Assembly (NCBI GenBank): GCA_023105745.1 | Contig: JALGQZ010000001.1 | Span: 49,785,662-49,849,661, forward strand | Length of the DNA: 64,000 nt | Direction of reading: 5' to 3' | DNA from: Austropuccinia psidii | Lineage: Eukaryota; Basidiomycota; Pucciniomycetes; Pucciniales; Sphaerophragmiaceae | In this document: positions 32,957 to 44,812 of the stretch, in pieces | How the letters are laid out: each line of letters opens with the position of its first letter | Position numbering within the stretch: position 1 is the first letter of the stretch | Notes under the pieces: model-generated | The model's database searches: none | Told to the model about the DNA's origin: nothing | What the model saw: only the letters and a program-made list of their open reading frames with translations | Program-made: the position numbers and the translations under genes

Positions 32957-34396
32957 TGTCAGGCTGAGTCTATGATAAGAGTAATAAAGTGTATTTACAA
33001 CTTTTAACTATGACTGTGACACGGTATATAAAGGTTAAAAAGGTTTTATAAGAGTTGAAGATGGTTTTAATTTAATAATAAAAGGGCTTTACTATAGTGG
33101 ATATAGTGGTGGTGAGCGCTGTTGAAAGCCCTGGGTGCAGCTTTACCTGTTGGGTTACAATAATAAAGACTACAATTATTAAGATTATAATAATACCTGA
33201 TTATTACCCAAGAGTAAAACTGTTTTTGACAGTTTACTACGTAGGGTATTCAAGAGCAGGATGAGGAAAGGTCTTTGGCTGTGAAAAGCCCTCCTTTTAT
33301 CCTGAAATTGGGGTGGAAAGGCTGCTAGACCTTTCCACGTAGAGGAAGTGAAGATTTTTCACTCTCTAGGACAGGCTTGTGGTTTGCAAACAGCCTGTAT
33401 ACCCTGTATTGGGCTCAGATGTGGTTTTGAAACCACATCTGGGCAGTTTTCACCAATACAGGGTGAAAATTTTCATCTGGGGACCTCACAGCCTGATTCT
33501 GACGTGTATGACGCGTAGAATGCTGTACAGAAGCTGTATGGGACCCCAGTATTGACTGACATATGAGGTATTGAAGTAAAAACATGCTTCTTCGTCTATT
33601 TGACACCTCACATTCATGGTTATGGGGTGTTATCCCATGGTAAGGCTGTATATGACAGCAGGTGGGATTTTGACCTTAAAATGGTCATAACTCTATCAGT
33701 TTTTGAGATATCAAGCTCAAAGTTGGTTCATTGAATAGCTCTATATGAGCTCTACACAATGGTACCCAACTTGGCATGGCTATCATTAAATATGACAAAG
33801 TTATCCCATGTACAAGTATTTTTGTACATTGGCGTGGTTTGGGCAAAAAGCTGTATCAAGCTTGTTTGGCCAATAACTTCTGTTGTAGTTGAGTTATGGG
33901 GAAATGGATGGCACCATCAGATAGCCCTGATTGTGCTCTTTCCAAAAAGACCCCACTTTAAGTATCTCACACTAAAACTGTAAAAGTTAGATGAGAGGTG
34001 AATGTTTTGTTCACCCTTATTTGGTCTGAATTTGACCATAACTCAAGTAATACTGGTGCTAGCTCAGTTTGGCTGGTACCATTGGATAGCCCTGGCTTAG
34101 AGCTTCATTTTGAATACCCATTTGATGGGGTTAAGCCTCTCCTTCTAGATTTTAGATGAGAGGTGAAAATTAAGGTTTATGCTCAGCAATGACTTTGAGC
34201 AGGAATAACTTTGTTATTTCTTGTCCTATGGTGATGGGACTTGTATTTTCAGAAAGAGGTGAGTTTCCTCTTTCTTTTGATACCTTTTGAGCTGATTTGG
34301 CTCAGTTCCATGTTTTGGTGGTATCTTGGCTATACCATTGATTTATGGTATATTGGCTGTCATGCTTGTGCTCTGGTTTTGAGTCACAGGCTGACA
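32957..34396 (-). mobile_element. solo LTR, A type, TSD CTGCA, inside P RNase H
   Basis: 1440 bp, TGTCAGGCTGAG...CACAGGCTGACA in plus orientation, flanked by CTGCA (32952-32956, 34397-34401). Removing it and one repeat rejoins the RNase H sequence. It keeps CpGs that other A copies lost (GACGTGTATGACGCGTAG near 33502), so it is one of the youngest A insertions. Confidence 0.95.
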
Positions 34397-34985
34397 CTGC
34401 ACTACACCAAACACAAATCATCAACAATAAGCCTTTTTAAGGAGCAATTTGCTTCATTTCAAGACAAATCAAGCCAACAGAAGGAATGTATTTAGCAAGC
34501 CAAATTTAATCCCTTTTCTTAGTATGGGCTTTAGAATAATTACACTATTATTGAGATGGGACAGTTTTGATTTTATTACAGACTGTCATGTTTTAAAAGC
34601 TTTATTAAACATGAAGACACCAAAAAGAAATATACTTTTATGTTGGATTTCTATCCACAGATATACATGAAATATGAATATAGTCCACAAATCTTGAAAT
34701 ATTCATAAGAATGGTGATAGTCTGGCAGATGGCCTCTAGAAAATAAACCTGCAAACCCAGCATGGGTACCATAGGAAGAAAATCATAAAGAAGGAATATG
34801 TGCTACATATATTGGAACAGAATTCCTTTATCAAGCAGGAGGAAGCTATAAAATGGACAAGAGTTGCCATATCTTATGCCAACTCTTATTGAAAAATTTC
34901 AAAGACCCATAATTCTCTTCCAAGCTAGTAGAGTTATGGAAAAAAGAATATGATGAAGGAGGAATTTGCCTCCTTGATGAAATCC
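34397..34985 (+). pseudogene. P RNase H, second part, and linker to integrase
   Basis: Continues the domain after the solo LTR: plus-strand sequence corresponding to the histidine/glutamine segment after ALGAA, then a damaged Glu region, LLNMKTPKRNI near 34605-34630 and a decayed HKNGDSLADG-like end near 34700. Several frame changes. A degraded linker leads to the integrase zinc-binding domain. Confidence 0.7.
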
Positions 34986-36261
34986 TTTCTCATAGGACCA
35001 AACACACATGTGTAATTATTGTGATAGATAGAGCTTTAATAAATACTATACTACATGAATGCCATGATAGTCTTTTATCTGGACATCTCTCAGAAGATAG
35101 GACACTAGAAAGGGAAACAGCCATCTCTTGGTGGCCAAATTGCAGAAACAATGTTGCAGAATGGTGCCAAACGTTTGACAGGTCCAAAAAATAAAATAGA
35201 GCCACAGGTAAGAAATTTGGCATTATGATGAAAACTCAATAACGACAATCCCCATGGGAAATAGTTTGTATGGATTGGGTAACAGCTTTACCCCCAGGAA
35301 GAAACAGACACGTCAATTCAGGACAAGTATTATCTGATAGTTTCAGAAAGTCACCAGTGTTCTTACCCTGTCAAAAAGATTATAAAGCTATTTACCCATC
35401 CATAATGATTTGGAATAGAGTTATGAGCCATACAGGCTTATTCAAAAATATCATTTGTGATAGAGATCCCAAATTCACTTCAGCCTTATGAAAGAATATC
35501 CATAACCTTTTGGCACAAAGTTATCATTCTCAATAGCATATCACCCTCAAACATATGGACTAGCAGAGAGAATGATACAAACCCTAGAAAACATTATCAG
35601 AAGATTCTATGCTTATGGCTTACAATTCAGAGACTCTTATGGTGTTACCTGTGATTGGTGTACTTCAATACCACCTCTGAAACTGGAATACAAGACATAA
35701 AGTCATTCTTCAAGTGGTAAAGCACATGCAATTTTGGAAAAGGGTTGGAATCCAAGAATATCTTATAAAACTGCAAAAAAGGACTTAGTGGATATAAATC
35801 CAACAGAAATTAGCTTCAAAATCCTGCTTCAAAAAGCAGGCATCATGATAACAGATGTATGCAAGATTCTCTTAAATATCCAAAAGAAATATGGGACAAA
35901 ATTCATAAGCCACTGGATTGTAATATAGAAGACTTTTCCTTAGTATTAACTCTCAAAAGAAGGAGAAGAAAAGAAAAATGTAAAAGTCCTGAAAGAAATG
36001 AGGACAAGAAGTCAGAAAGAAAGGGAATACCTTGTGGGTTATAGAAATCAACTCAATAAGATTAATGGCTAATTGAGAAAAATATAGCTAATTAAGATAA
36101 ACTATGAAGGAGTTTCAGACATGAAAGAAGGCACTAATAGTAATAAAAGTAAGCATTATTGACATTCAAGACAGAAAAGGTCTATTGAAGAGGCAGGACA
36201 GTGAATGATACCCCAATAAACTATATCAGATTGTGGTAAATCATTTCTTGATGGTAGGGAA
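34986..36261 (+). pseudogene. P integrase, degraded, with polypurine tract
   Basis: Zinc-binding region: [32 protein letters not shown], then CQTFDRSKK, where the second Cys of C-x2-C is Phe. Core: [22 protein letters not shown] with a stop behind it, a garbled AYHPQ region, REMIQTLENIIRRFYAYG and WCTSIPPLKLEYKT. C-terminus: LEKGWNPR and KKDLVDINPT. The chromodomain is barely legible (35940-36060). A purine tract GATGGTAGGGAA adjoins the 3' LTR at 36262. Same lineage as E and D. Confidence 0.82.
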
Positions 36262-36826
36262 TTTGAGCCTATGGGATAGGATCAAATCTTCAAAAGAGTT
36301 AATAAAGCAACTTTACAAAACTTATTTCAACACTAAGAATTGAAATGAGAATCTTAAAATCAGTAAAGGCTCCATAAAAAGGCATAAATTATTGATTATC
36401 TCAGAAGCCAAACAATAGAAATGTGGAATAAATTACACCATTGGATTCTATAAAAAACCTACATATATGAAATCTTAATACCATACCTTTAAACCAATGA
36501 TTTCTGAGATAACCTTGACATATGCACTTTTAGGATCAGCACATATATTAATAGTTTTCAGCTCATAAATTATGAATTGAGCATGATATAATGTTGAATA
36601 AAATATAGTATTACCATGATATAACTTTATTTGGACAGCTATAAACAAGGTTAAACCCTAAGAAAGGATATTGCACAAAATAGCAATAGGTGTTGACCAC
36701 TTTATTTTGAAGGGGGTCTAAACTTCAAAGAAAGTAGATATTGAGATTTTAAAAGTTCAAAAGTGAATAATTCTGTAATTTAATCATTTTATTGAAGGTA
36801 AAACCCTATGAAATCTTGTTTTGAAG
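36262..36826 (+). repeat. 3' LTR of P, left part
   Basis: Starts TTTGAGCCTATGGGATAGG, a mutated B-type LTR start, and follows the P 5' LTR (14552-15666). It is split by element E at ..TTTTGAAG and continues at 46704 within 46699-47882. Confidence 0.8.
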
Positions 36827-39007
36827 TGTAAGGTTTGTCTATGAAACTCTTGATAATAGTCGCAATATCAAGAGTACTATGACTGTCCCCAGTAGAAATA
36901 TATAATATAATAAAATAGTATAACCACAAATTTAAATATAATTATTAAAAAAATAATTTTAAAAAACATAAATTTAATTATTATTAGAAGAATATGGTAA
37001 TAAAAAAGATAATAATTATGATAACTTATAATTATTTCATTATTTTTATAATCACTGACAATTATAACAACAAGAAGTGTAAAGCTCTTAATGAGACAAT
37101 TGCACGTGGAAAATATGAATATTTAAACACTTATAAGTAATATAAATATTATTTATAAAAGAATTGAAACACACACTGTGCAGAATTAATTCTTATAGAA
37201 AAATTCTATATAAAAAAAACTAATAACAGATAAAAAAATATAGAACTTAAGAGAAAACTTACTTATAATATTTATTTCATACAACAAGTTAAACAACAAC
37301 AGTTGTTCTATTAAATAATAATTATAAGTCAAAAACATGCCAAAAAGCAATATTTTTAAAGATAAAACAACTTTTTATAATAAAAATTATGATAAAGATG
37401 TTTTAAGAGGAATTTGTGGATTTTCAAAAGATATTTAAGATGATAACTTTATATAATAAAATGTATTATTGATGCTTACAACAATAATCTGAATTCTATG
37501 ATTTCAATTCTTTAATTTTAATTAATAAAGAATAAAATAACTTAAGAATTACTTTACTAATAAGTTTTCATATTTAATAAAACTTTACCTGTTTAAATTT
37601 CTAATATGATTGGATTAATAATGAATTCTGGAAAAAACAGTGATGAAAAGACTCTTTTTATGTCTTCAGAGCAGCTCTCATGATTCATAATGAATAAAGA
37701 GGGCGTTCTCAGGTCACAACTGAAAAGCCATGCTTAAAAATAAAGTTCTTAACTTAAGGTAATTTATTTTTAATTCCAATTTAAAGTTACCAGTGTTATT
37801 CTTAACTTCATGTAACTTTAATCCTCATTTAAACTAATTATTTTAAGTTTTTAATATAAATAAACTTATTTATATTAAAGTTCATCACATGAACAACTTA
37901 AAAATAGAGTTTCAAGCAGAGATCTCTTAAACTCAAGTTTTAATTAATTTTTAAAGAAATTATAATTCTCTTTGAGCTTAATTAAAAGAGTAAATTTGCA
38001 GGCTAAGTACCCAGGAAATTTATTTATGAAAGATACTTAAAGTTTACTTTATATATAGATAATATTCAATTGTAAGCTGTGTGAAATTTTAAAGCAAATC
38101 CATTAAGAATTGGATTTTTAATGAATTTTTGAAGTTAATACTATTTTTCCACATGAAATAGCAATACACACAAAACCTTAACTTTTGATAAGGTTTTAAT
38201 GCTTGTAGCCTTAAATGTTTGAGCTTATTTACACTTTTTAAGCTTAATTAAGTTTTGGCAGTTCTTAAAACCTTAGATTCAAGCCTGCATATTGGGATTT
38301 ACCCTTTGGCAGCTTGAAATTGTTGTCTAAATTGGGATAAACCAGTTTAAACTCTAATGTTGGATCAAACTCTAATCTTAAAGTTTAAATAAGGTTGAAA
38401 ATCCTCCAATACAAGTGGACAACCTTGATTGAATCCTTGCAGATCCAAAAAGTTGGGTACCCCAGCTCTATTTAGTCTTTTTACTTTGTCCCTCCTTTCT
38501 GCATGGATTTTGGTCTTTCATTTATTTAAAGCAATACTATGGCTTTAAACCCTTTTAAATTGAGCTCACGCAGGATTTACATTCTATATAGCAAATCCTT
38601 AGCCAATTCAGTAAATATACACAACACCTCAATTTTAACTAAACTTTTGGTAAGTTTGCACAAACCTTATGCAACTTTAAATTTAAGCTCATTTAAGCTT
38701 AAATTTAACAATTTTAAAATATGTTAAAAAAGTTACATTAGTACTGTGAGATTCTTAAATCTTCCAATAACATAAAAAATAAGTGTTTTTGGACATAACA
38801 CCTTATGGGTGTACCCTAGATTATTTTTGGTGTAGAATCCAAAAATGACATAATATTTATAGCTTTGTTTATCCAAAAAAAAGTTATACTTATTTTTTTT
38901 TATTTTTATTTTAAATTCAATTAGAAAGTCTGTTGAAGACAAATTTAACTGTGTAGAAAGTTATTTGTGGCCTTATGGGTATGTTATCCATACCTCACAG
39001 GCTCACA
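36827..39007 (-). repeat. 3' LTR of E (complete, 2181 bp) and adjacent polypurine tract
   Basis: Minus strand TGTGAGCCTGTGAGG...CATAGACAAACCTTACA. The terminal sequences are shared with B and C LTRs, showing common ancestry. Immediately right, the minus strand reads GGTGGTAGGGAA (39008-39024), the polypurine tract. Very AT-rich. Confidence 0.93.
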
Positions 39008-39139
39008 TTCCCTACCACCAAAAGAAATTGTACCACAATTTTTCTTTTGTAGTATACCCCCAAGTTATTTGGGGGTGTATAATCCACTGTCCAACCTCTC
39101 TACCTATACCTTTAAGTATGTAAAGCACACAATTCAAAC

Positions 39140-40376
39140 TTTTCATTGAGCAATTGGTCTTCTCTCATGTCTGAATCTTCTGAGAATTTTTGGGAATCAG
39201 GTATTTTGCTCTCTACAATCCATTCATCCTCATGTTGTGGATTTTTATACCTGACTAAGTATTCTCTTTCATTTTCCCTCTAATTCTTCTTTCTTTCAAG
39301 ACTTTTAGTACCTTCTTATCCTAACTTTGATCTAGTGGGGGTACTTCTAAGGGTGTTTCATTTCTCAAAGGAAATAATTCCTTATCACTTGAAGTGTAAT
39401 GCTTTACTAGACTGACAGGGAAAGTTGGATGTTTTTTTTCCAGTTCTCCCGACAGTTCTACTTGTACTGCATTTGTCCCATGAAGGGCTTTAATAATAAA
39501 TGGTCCTACAAAGGAATCTTTGAATTTCTTTGGGCCTTTAATATTATGAAAGTTCAAGGTTGAAACTAGTATTAAGTCCCCTCCTTTGAATTCTGGGGTC
39601 TTATTACTTTTATCCCATTTCTGTTTAGCATATTCAAAAGCATTATTCATGCTTAGATTTGCATGATGTCTCACTTTATCAATCAATAACTTAAAGCTTG
39701 AGGCAGATGGATGAATATCAATCAGATCTTTTTTCAAAGTATCAGCTGGAAGTTTGGGGTTCCATCATTTCTCCAACATTGCAGGAGTTTTTCCTGTTGA
39801 AGCATGGATGGAGGTCTTGTAGGCTAATTCCAATGCTGGTATAAGAGTACACCAATCATGGGTAAAGCCATCAGAATATTTAAACTCCAGGCCATAAGCA
39901 CAAAATCTTCTGATCATGTCCTCAAAGTTTTGAATCATTCTTTCTGCCAGCCCATCTGATTGTGGATGGTAGGCTGTTGAGAAGGATAGTCTTGTACCCA
40001 AAAGCTTATGTAAATTAGTCCATAAGGCTGATGTAAATTTTGGGTCTCTGTCAATAATGATGTTTTTAAAGAGACCAGTATGCGATATTACTCTATTTCA
40101 GATTAAAAGAGCTGTATCTATAGCTGTGTCATCTTTGTGACATGGTCAAAAGATTGGTGTTTTGCTATATCTGTCCACAATAACAAGACATGCATTGTAA
40201 CTTTTATCACCTCCAGGTGGCAAGGCAGTTACCCAATCCATGTGAACCACCTCCCATGGGGTACTTGGTTCTTCAATATGGATCACTAAACCAAATCTTT
40301 TACCAGTAGCTTTATTGGCCTTCTGGCATCTATCACAACTGTGACAGTACTCAATGACATCTCTTCTCCAAGATAG
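39140..40376 (-). pseudogene. E integrase and chromodomain
   Basis: Leftward: zinc-binding region ending CHSCDRCQKANKATGK, core HMDWVTALPPGGD, then [16 protein letters not shown] and [18 protein letters not shown] module (GDLILVSTLNFHNIKG, SFVGPFIIKALHG), and chromodomain EREYLVRYKNPQHEDEWI at about 39200-39255. Stops: TAG after SSW (about 40375; sister sequences suggest Trp), TGA near 40150 and 40100, and a TAG before the chromodomain. The sequence 39737-39321 is open. Once targeted integration to chromatin; not functional now. Confidence 0.87.
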
Positions 40377-41345
40377 CTACCAGGAAGATGTCTTAATTCT
40401 TTCCATAGTTCTGTCTTCAGACAGATGTCCAGAATATATGTTATCATGGCGTTCTAGTAGTATGGTGTTAATTAAAATTCTACTACATAGGACCATGACA
40501 CATGTGTGTTTAGATCTATGATATAGTATACCATCAAATAAATGGAATCTTCCATTATCATAACATTTTTTCCAAATATCATCCAGAGAATTATCCAAGG
40601 ATACATCTTTGCAATCTTTGGCAAGTAGAGCAGTAAGAATATGATAATTCTTATCTTGCTTATAGCTTTCTCTAACTTCTTCAAAGAATTCTGTTACAAC
40701 ATCCATGATATTAATTCCTTCAATCGCAATTTGAGGTTCTGCACTTGTAGGAACATAGGAAGGGTTGTCAAGTGTATTTGGTAATGCCCATCTACTCAAG
40801 CCATCAGCTTTCTTAAAAATATTTCCAGCTTTATGTACTATGGTCATATTTCCTCTATACTCCTGTATAGCAATCTGCCATCTTAACATGTGTCTGTTTG
40901 GAGTTTTCATGTTAAGAAGTGATTTAACTGCATTAAAATCAGTAATTACTTCAAACACACTACCATCAATATAGTAATGAAGTTTTTCCAGATCCCAAAC
41001 AAGGCAAAGGCACTCCATTTGGCTAGCTCCATATCTGGCCTCAGTAGGTTTAATTTGTCTTGAAATAAAACAAATTGGACCCTCATAAGGCTTGTCATTG
41101 ACAATTTGAACTTGATGAAGAGCAGCTCCTAAACCATCACCACATGCATCAATATACAGCTTGAAAGGAAGTTTCCAATCTGGCATTAATAATAATGGTG
41201 CATTGGTCAAGGCATACTTGATTTTATCATATGCTTGAATTCTCTCCTGTGTCATTTCAAAAACAGTTTGTTGATCACAAATTCTGTATAATGATCTGGC
41301 ATGGATTGCAAAATCTTTAAGGTGTTGCTTGTAATAACTTTCCAA
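40377..41345 (-). pseudogene. E RNase H and linker
   Basis: 322 open codons. Connection [15 protein letters not shown], then RNase H acidic residues in [44 protein letters not shown] and [12 protein letters not shown] linker follows ([18 protein letters not shown]) and the start of the integrase zinc domain ([28 protein letters not shown]). The usual Cys-His pair there reads ERHDN instead of ECHD, losing one residue. Frame shared with downstream integrase. Confidence 0.87.
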
Positions 41346-42081
41346 CCCTTAAAAAGACATCATTTCTTTTTTGTTCTGGGGCATTTGTTTCAGTAAAACT
41401 GCAGCGACTTTGTTTTTGTCAACACCAAGGCTCAGTCCTGAGACTACATGTCCTAGAGCTTTCAACTCATGAAACCCAAAATTACATTTCTTAAGAGATA
41501 TTTGCATGTTCACTTGAAGAATTTTCTTAAGTACTAATGAAAGTCTCTCTAAATGTAATCGCCATGTTTCTGAACAAATGATAATTTCATCAATATAAAT
41601 GATTAACCATCCTTCTGACAATTCATGTGGGAAGATGGTATTCATCATTCTTTGATAATGCAATTATTCTCAATAATTTCCTAGCATGAGGTGTCAAAAC
41701 ATTCTGATGAAAGCCTTTCAGAGAATCCATAGAAGTAATGAATCTTTCTTTGGATAATTGAGTTAAAGTCTCAAGAATTGTAGGGATTGGATACATGTCT
41801 GGAATAGCATAGGTATTCAGTGCTCTAAAATTACCAACCATCCTTGACTTATCATTATGCCAAGTAATGATTACTGGAGTTGTGACTTCTACCTCCTCAT
41901 TGTGTCCAGCTTTTCTAAGAACTCCCAGTTTCATTAGCTCATTAATATGACTTTCTAATGCTTCTCTAGCCCTAGGGCTAGCTGGGTAAGCTGGTCTTCT
42001 TAATAGTGACGGATAAGGCCTTTCCACATTAAGAATAATGTTCACTTCATGGGCTTTTATAGCTCCAAGTGGTTCATTATC
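41346..42081 (-). pseudogene. E reverse transcriptase with deletion and mutated active site
   Basis: N-terminal half (42045-41680): VERPYPSLLRRPAYPASPRA, VTTPVIITWHNDKSRMVGNF, TSMDSLKGFHQN. Then a deletion of about 60 nt plus a frameshift removes the segment holding the MPFG-K-AP motif, between LLRIIA and HYQRMMNTIFP. The C-terminal half has LIIYIDEIIICSETW: the second active-site Asp is Glu (YIDE for YIDD). Both defects predict no polymerase activity. Confidence 0.88.
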
Positions 42082-42555
42082 TCAAGCAAAGGCTTCCCTG
42101 TATTGAAATAAAACTTCAATAAGTTCTTCCTTCATTTCTAGTGTTAATTCAGGACTAATTTTGGGCTTTTCCTTTAGCTTTGCCTTTTGCTTGCCCTTCT
42201 TATTGGTCTTTTGGGCTTGCTTGGGCTTGTTTGGTACTTGTTGAGGCAGATGTTTGCTGGTGGATGCTTGGGGAGCTTCCACTGGGCTGTTTTCCTTGCC
42301 TTGGGCCAACTCCTTCTTCTGATCCTCTGATAACAAACTTTGGTTTTTCAACCAAGCTTTTATCTGTTGGACATGTCCTTTGCAAGACATTGGTGTCCAA
42401 CCCTTCAGAAGTTCTTCTGTCTTTTCTGGCCCCATGAACTTCTTCACTTGAAGATAAGAGTTCATTGTGCCTATCCAAAGACTTGGGAGAAGTTCCCACT
42501 CTTGCTGTTTTGTGGCCATAAACCAGTTCTTGTACTGAGACTGGTAAATCTCCAC
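42082..42555 (-). CDS. E ORF-x fused by deletion to the pol N-terminus
   Basis: 157 open codons in the +1 frame relative to Gag. Residues 1 to about 130 are ORF-x: YQSQYKNWFMATKQQEWELL, MNSYLQVKKFMGPEKTEELL, KGWTPMSCKGHVQQIKAW, then a Lys/Gln-rich tail (PNKPKQAQKTNKKGKQK). Residues from about 131 on (ISPELTLEMKEELIEVLF) are the segment before RT, joined by the deletion that took out capsid, knuckle and protease; a short GCCCAA-like microhomology lies at the joint (about 42157-42167). The frame opens at GTG; the first ATG is residue 13. It stops at 42082 before DNEPLGAIK. The strongest copy of ORF-x together with A2. Function unknown. Confidence 0.6.
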   Translation of the reverse strand: MEIYQSQYKNWFMATKQQEWELLPSLWIGTMNSYLQVKKFMGPEKTEELLKGWTPMSCKGHVQQIKAWLKNQSLLSEDQKKELAQGKENSPVEAPQASTSKHLPQQVPNKPKQAQKTNKKGKQKAKLKEKPKISPELTLEMKEELIEVLFQYREAFA

Positions 42556-42781
42556 TGCTGCCTGTTGGAAATGATTCAGGTCTAACAGAAATTGCAGTTA
42601 TGTCAGCTTGTGGACTCTCAATAACAGTTTCAAAGGTTCTGGCTAACCTTTGGGAACTGGTGGAAGTTCTGCAATCCTCCATTTGTGCCTCTCCTCTGGG
42701 CTGACATTCTTGTCTTTTTTTATTTGTGACTGGAATGACCTGGTCCAGATCCATTTGATTGGATGGAGTAGATACTTCCAC
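42200..42781 (-). pseudogene. E Gag N-terminal region, disordered
   Basis: 193 open codons from ATG 42781 (QMDLDQVIPVTNKKRQECQP) through Ser/Thr/Gln-rich sequence (EDCRTSTSSQRLARTFE, RHNELLSSSEEVHGARKD, QPSGSSPSIHQQTSAS) to a TAA after SPKDQ. Beyond that, the frame runs a little further (EGQAKGKAKGKAQ) to the deletion joint. Low complexity contrasts with the folded look of ORF-x in the overlapping frame. It lacks the capsid domain and would not assemble particles by itself. Confidence 0.7.
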
Positions 42782-43335
42782 TTCTAGAAGGAGTCATTTC
42801 ACGTCAATTTTAAGAAAAAATAGACTAAGAATGAATTGAATTCACCTTCTGGACCTTTGAAGTGCTGTTTGGTTATCAAACCCCTTGGTTCTGGGCTGGT
42901 TTGAATTTCAATACAAACTTTGAGGCTTCAGAGTCTGAAGAGCTGTCTCTAATTGATGACACTAGAGAAAAAAATAAAAATTCAAGTTATTTTTTCAAAC
43001 AATAAAAATAACTTGTAAACTCAACTTATTGAATAAACTTGTTTTAATGTAATTCATGGCAAATTACGTCAAAAGTAAAGAAAAAATGTTTTTGGTAAAG
43101 ATTTCTAATTTTTTAATTTTTTATTTGATTTTATATTTTATTTAAATAAATAATAATCCGGCAATTAACAAGTTATTAATCAAAATTGTATTATCATTCA
43201 CTTTATACTAGAATAACTCAAAGAATAAATTTCAAGTCTGTGATGTGAAAAAGCCACTAGTTAGACATAAGAAATTTATTCCAAGTCACTAATAACTTTA
43301 TTAATATTATAATATTATAAAGATTCTCAAAAAAT
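42782..43335 (-). other. E leader between Gag and the foreign segment
   Basis: The minus strand shows a pyrimidine run ending in TCTCTAG (about 42960-42972) followed by a short coherent frame (RDSSSDSEASKFVLKF), like a 3' splice site and exon as in A2's leader. The rest is AT-rich without genes. No primer-binding site is visible; it was probably lost with the LTR edge. Confidence 0.45.
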
Positions 43336-43339
43336 CACA

Positions 43340-44154
43340 AAGAAAATCACACAAGCCTGCCACCAGTTTGAATATCTATGATGCAATTGACCTGACCTGT
43401 GAGCATTGTCAAAGCAACTATCACACAAGTGATGAATGCTCCAAGCTGTTTGTGAGTTTCTGATTCTTTTCAATGTAATTTTATGTTGTTTATTTTGATA
43501 TTTATTCATTTTTTGAACTTATGTTATCGGATAACTGGCTCAGAAGACTTTCCCAAGTTTATATTGAAATACACCTTCAAGGCCATCAATGTCCAGGGTG
43601 ATGGAAATTGTGGCTACAGAACAGTATCCCACTTCATTTAAAAGACTCAAGATCAATGGGCTGATGTCAGAGGTGACTTGGCTGAAGAAATTCACCAAAA
43701 TCAAGACCTTTATGAAGCCATGAACACCTTAATTCCCTCAGTATCCTCTTATTTGGAAAGAATTGAATGGTATGAAGATGTTGGCCAGGCTCCAAAAAGC
43801 AAGTGGATGTCCATGCCTGACATGGGGGATCCAATTGCAAATAAGTATAAAAGACCAGTTTTCTTTTATTCCACAGCCCAATCTTTTTCCTTTTTCCCTT
43901 ATTTCTGTCCTCCAAATGATAATCCCCCCATTTTCATCTGCTTCTTGAATAGTTGTGCTCATTTTGTTCCATTGGACATCATCATTTCTAAAGTTTATCC
44001 AGTCCCCCCCATTACTGTGAACTGGGAGATTCATGCCCAAAAACAAGCCCTGGGGTGGGCTGATAAATTTAAGAAACACAGAATGTTGTATTTGTCCAAT
44101 CTTCCTCCCCCCTCTCAGAAAAAACCCACTATTTTGGAGGTTGATTCTGATTGA
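43340..44154 (+). pseudogene. CCHC zinc knuckle plus OTU-type cysteine protease fragment
   Basis: Plus strand, antisense to E. First block (to 43451): LNIYDAIDLTCEHCQSNYHT followed by SDECSKLF, a C-x2-C-x4-H-x4-C knuckle. An apparent intron follows (donor GTGAGT at 43452, pyrimidine-rich, CAG at 43543), though its phase does not match the next frame as I read it. Second block (43543-44154): FKAINVQGDGNCGYRTVSHF holds the OTU catalytic D-G-x-C; an in-frame TAA at 43639; then AEEIHQNQDLYEAMNTL and CAHFVPLDI, the expected His motif, and a Pro/Lys tail to 44154. OTU domains remove ubiquitin; in fungi and plants this pairing also occurs at the C-terminus of some Mutator-like transposases, which I think is the likely source. 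Dead because of the stop and missing N-terminus. Confidence 0.65.
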
Positions 44155-44272
44155 ATGATTTTTGTATATACAATTTATGCCAATTATCCCCCTCCTCAGT
44201 CATTTTTATTGCTTAAATCCCACCTCAGTCTCCTTTTTTATCAAACATGTGGAAGTTTTGTACTTGAAAATA

Positions 44273-44645
44273 GTCATATTACACACAAGAAAAAAAACAG
44301 TTAAAAAAAACACCCATTGCGCCTTCACTTGTGGTCCCACCCAAAAAATTTTCCCAATTCATGAGCTTCTGGCTCTTTATTGGCCGGATTGAACCCTTTA
44401 ATTTAAAAAAGAAATGAAGGAAATTCATAAGTGGGAAGTTATTAAATTCACTTTTTAAAAATAGGCATATTACAATGACGGGAAAAAACATTTGAAAAAA
44501 AAACTCTTGTTGCACCTTCACTTGTCCCACCCAAAAAAATTCCCAAAATTATGGGATTCTGGTTCTTTATTCTTTACATTGAACCCTTTATTTTAAAAAA
44601 AATGAAGGAAATTCATAAGTGGGAAGATTTTAAATGAATTTTTGA
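44273..44645 (+). repeat. two tandem copies of about 185 bp
   Basis: Unit 1 (44273-44460) and unit 2 (44462-44645) share '..cacccattgc/gcaccttcacttg', 'tcccacccaaaaaa', 'ttctggytctttatt', 'attgaaccctttatttaaaa' and 'gaaggaaattcataagtgggaag' with scattered differences. They lie downstream of the OTU fragment and are not found elsewhere in the window. Confidence 0.8.
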
Positions 44646-44812
44646 AAAAAATATGCCATTTTGGCATATTGGCCAAATTTGTGAAATTTGGCAAAAAAAA
44701 AAAAATTGAAAAAATTTGTGCTTATTGACATGCCAAGTCGGGAAAAATATGGCAAAAAAAATTAAAAAAAACCTCAAAGCTGAGCCTGAGGAATTTTTTT
44801 TGAAAATTAAGG

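Noticed and set aside
43738..44079. 113-codon minus-strand frame opposite the OTU fragment
   Set aside because: The plus strand has the catalytic motifs; the minus-strand frame is its shadow.
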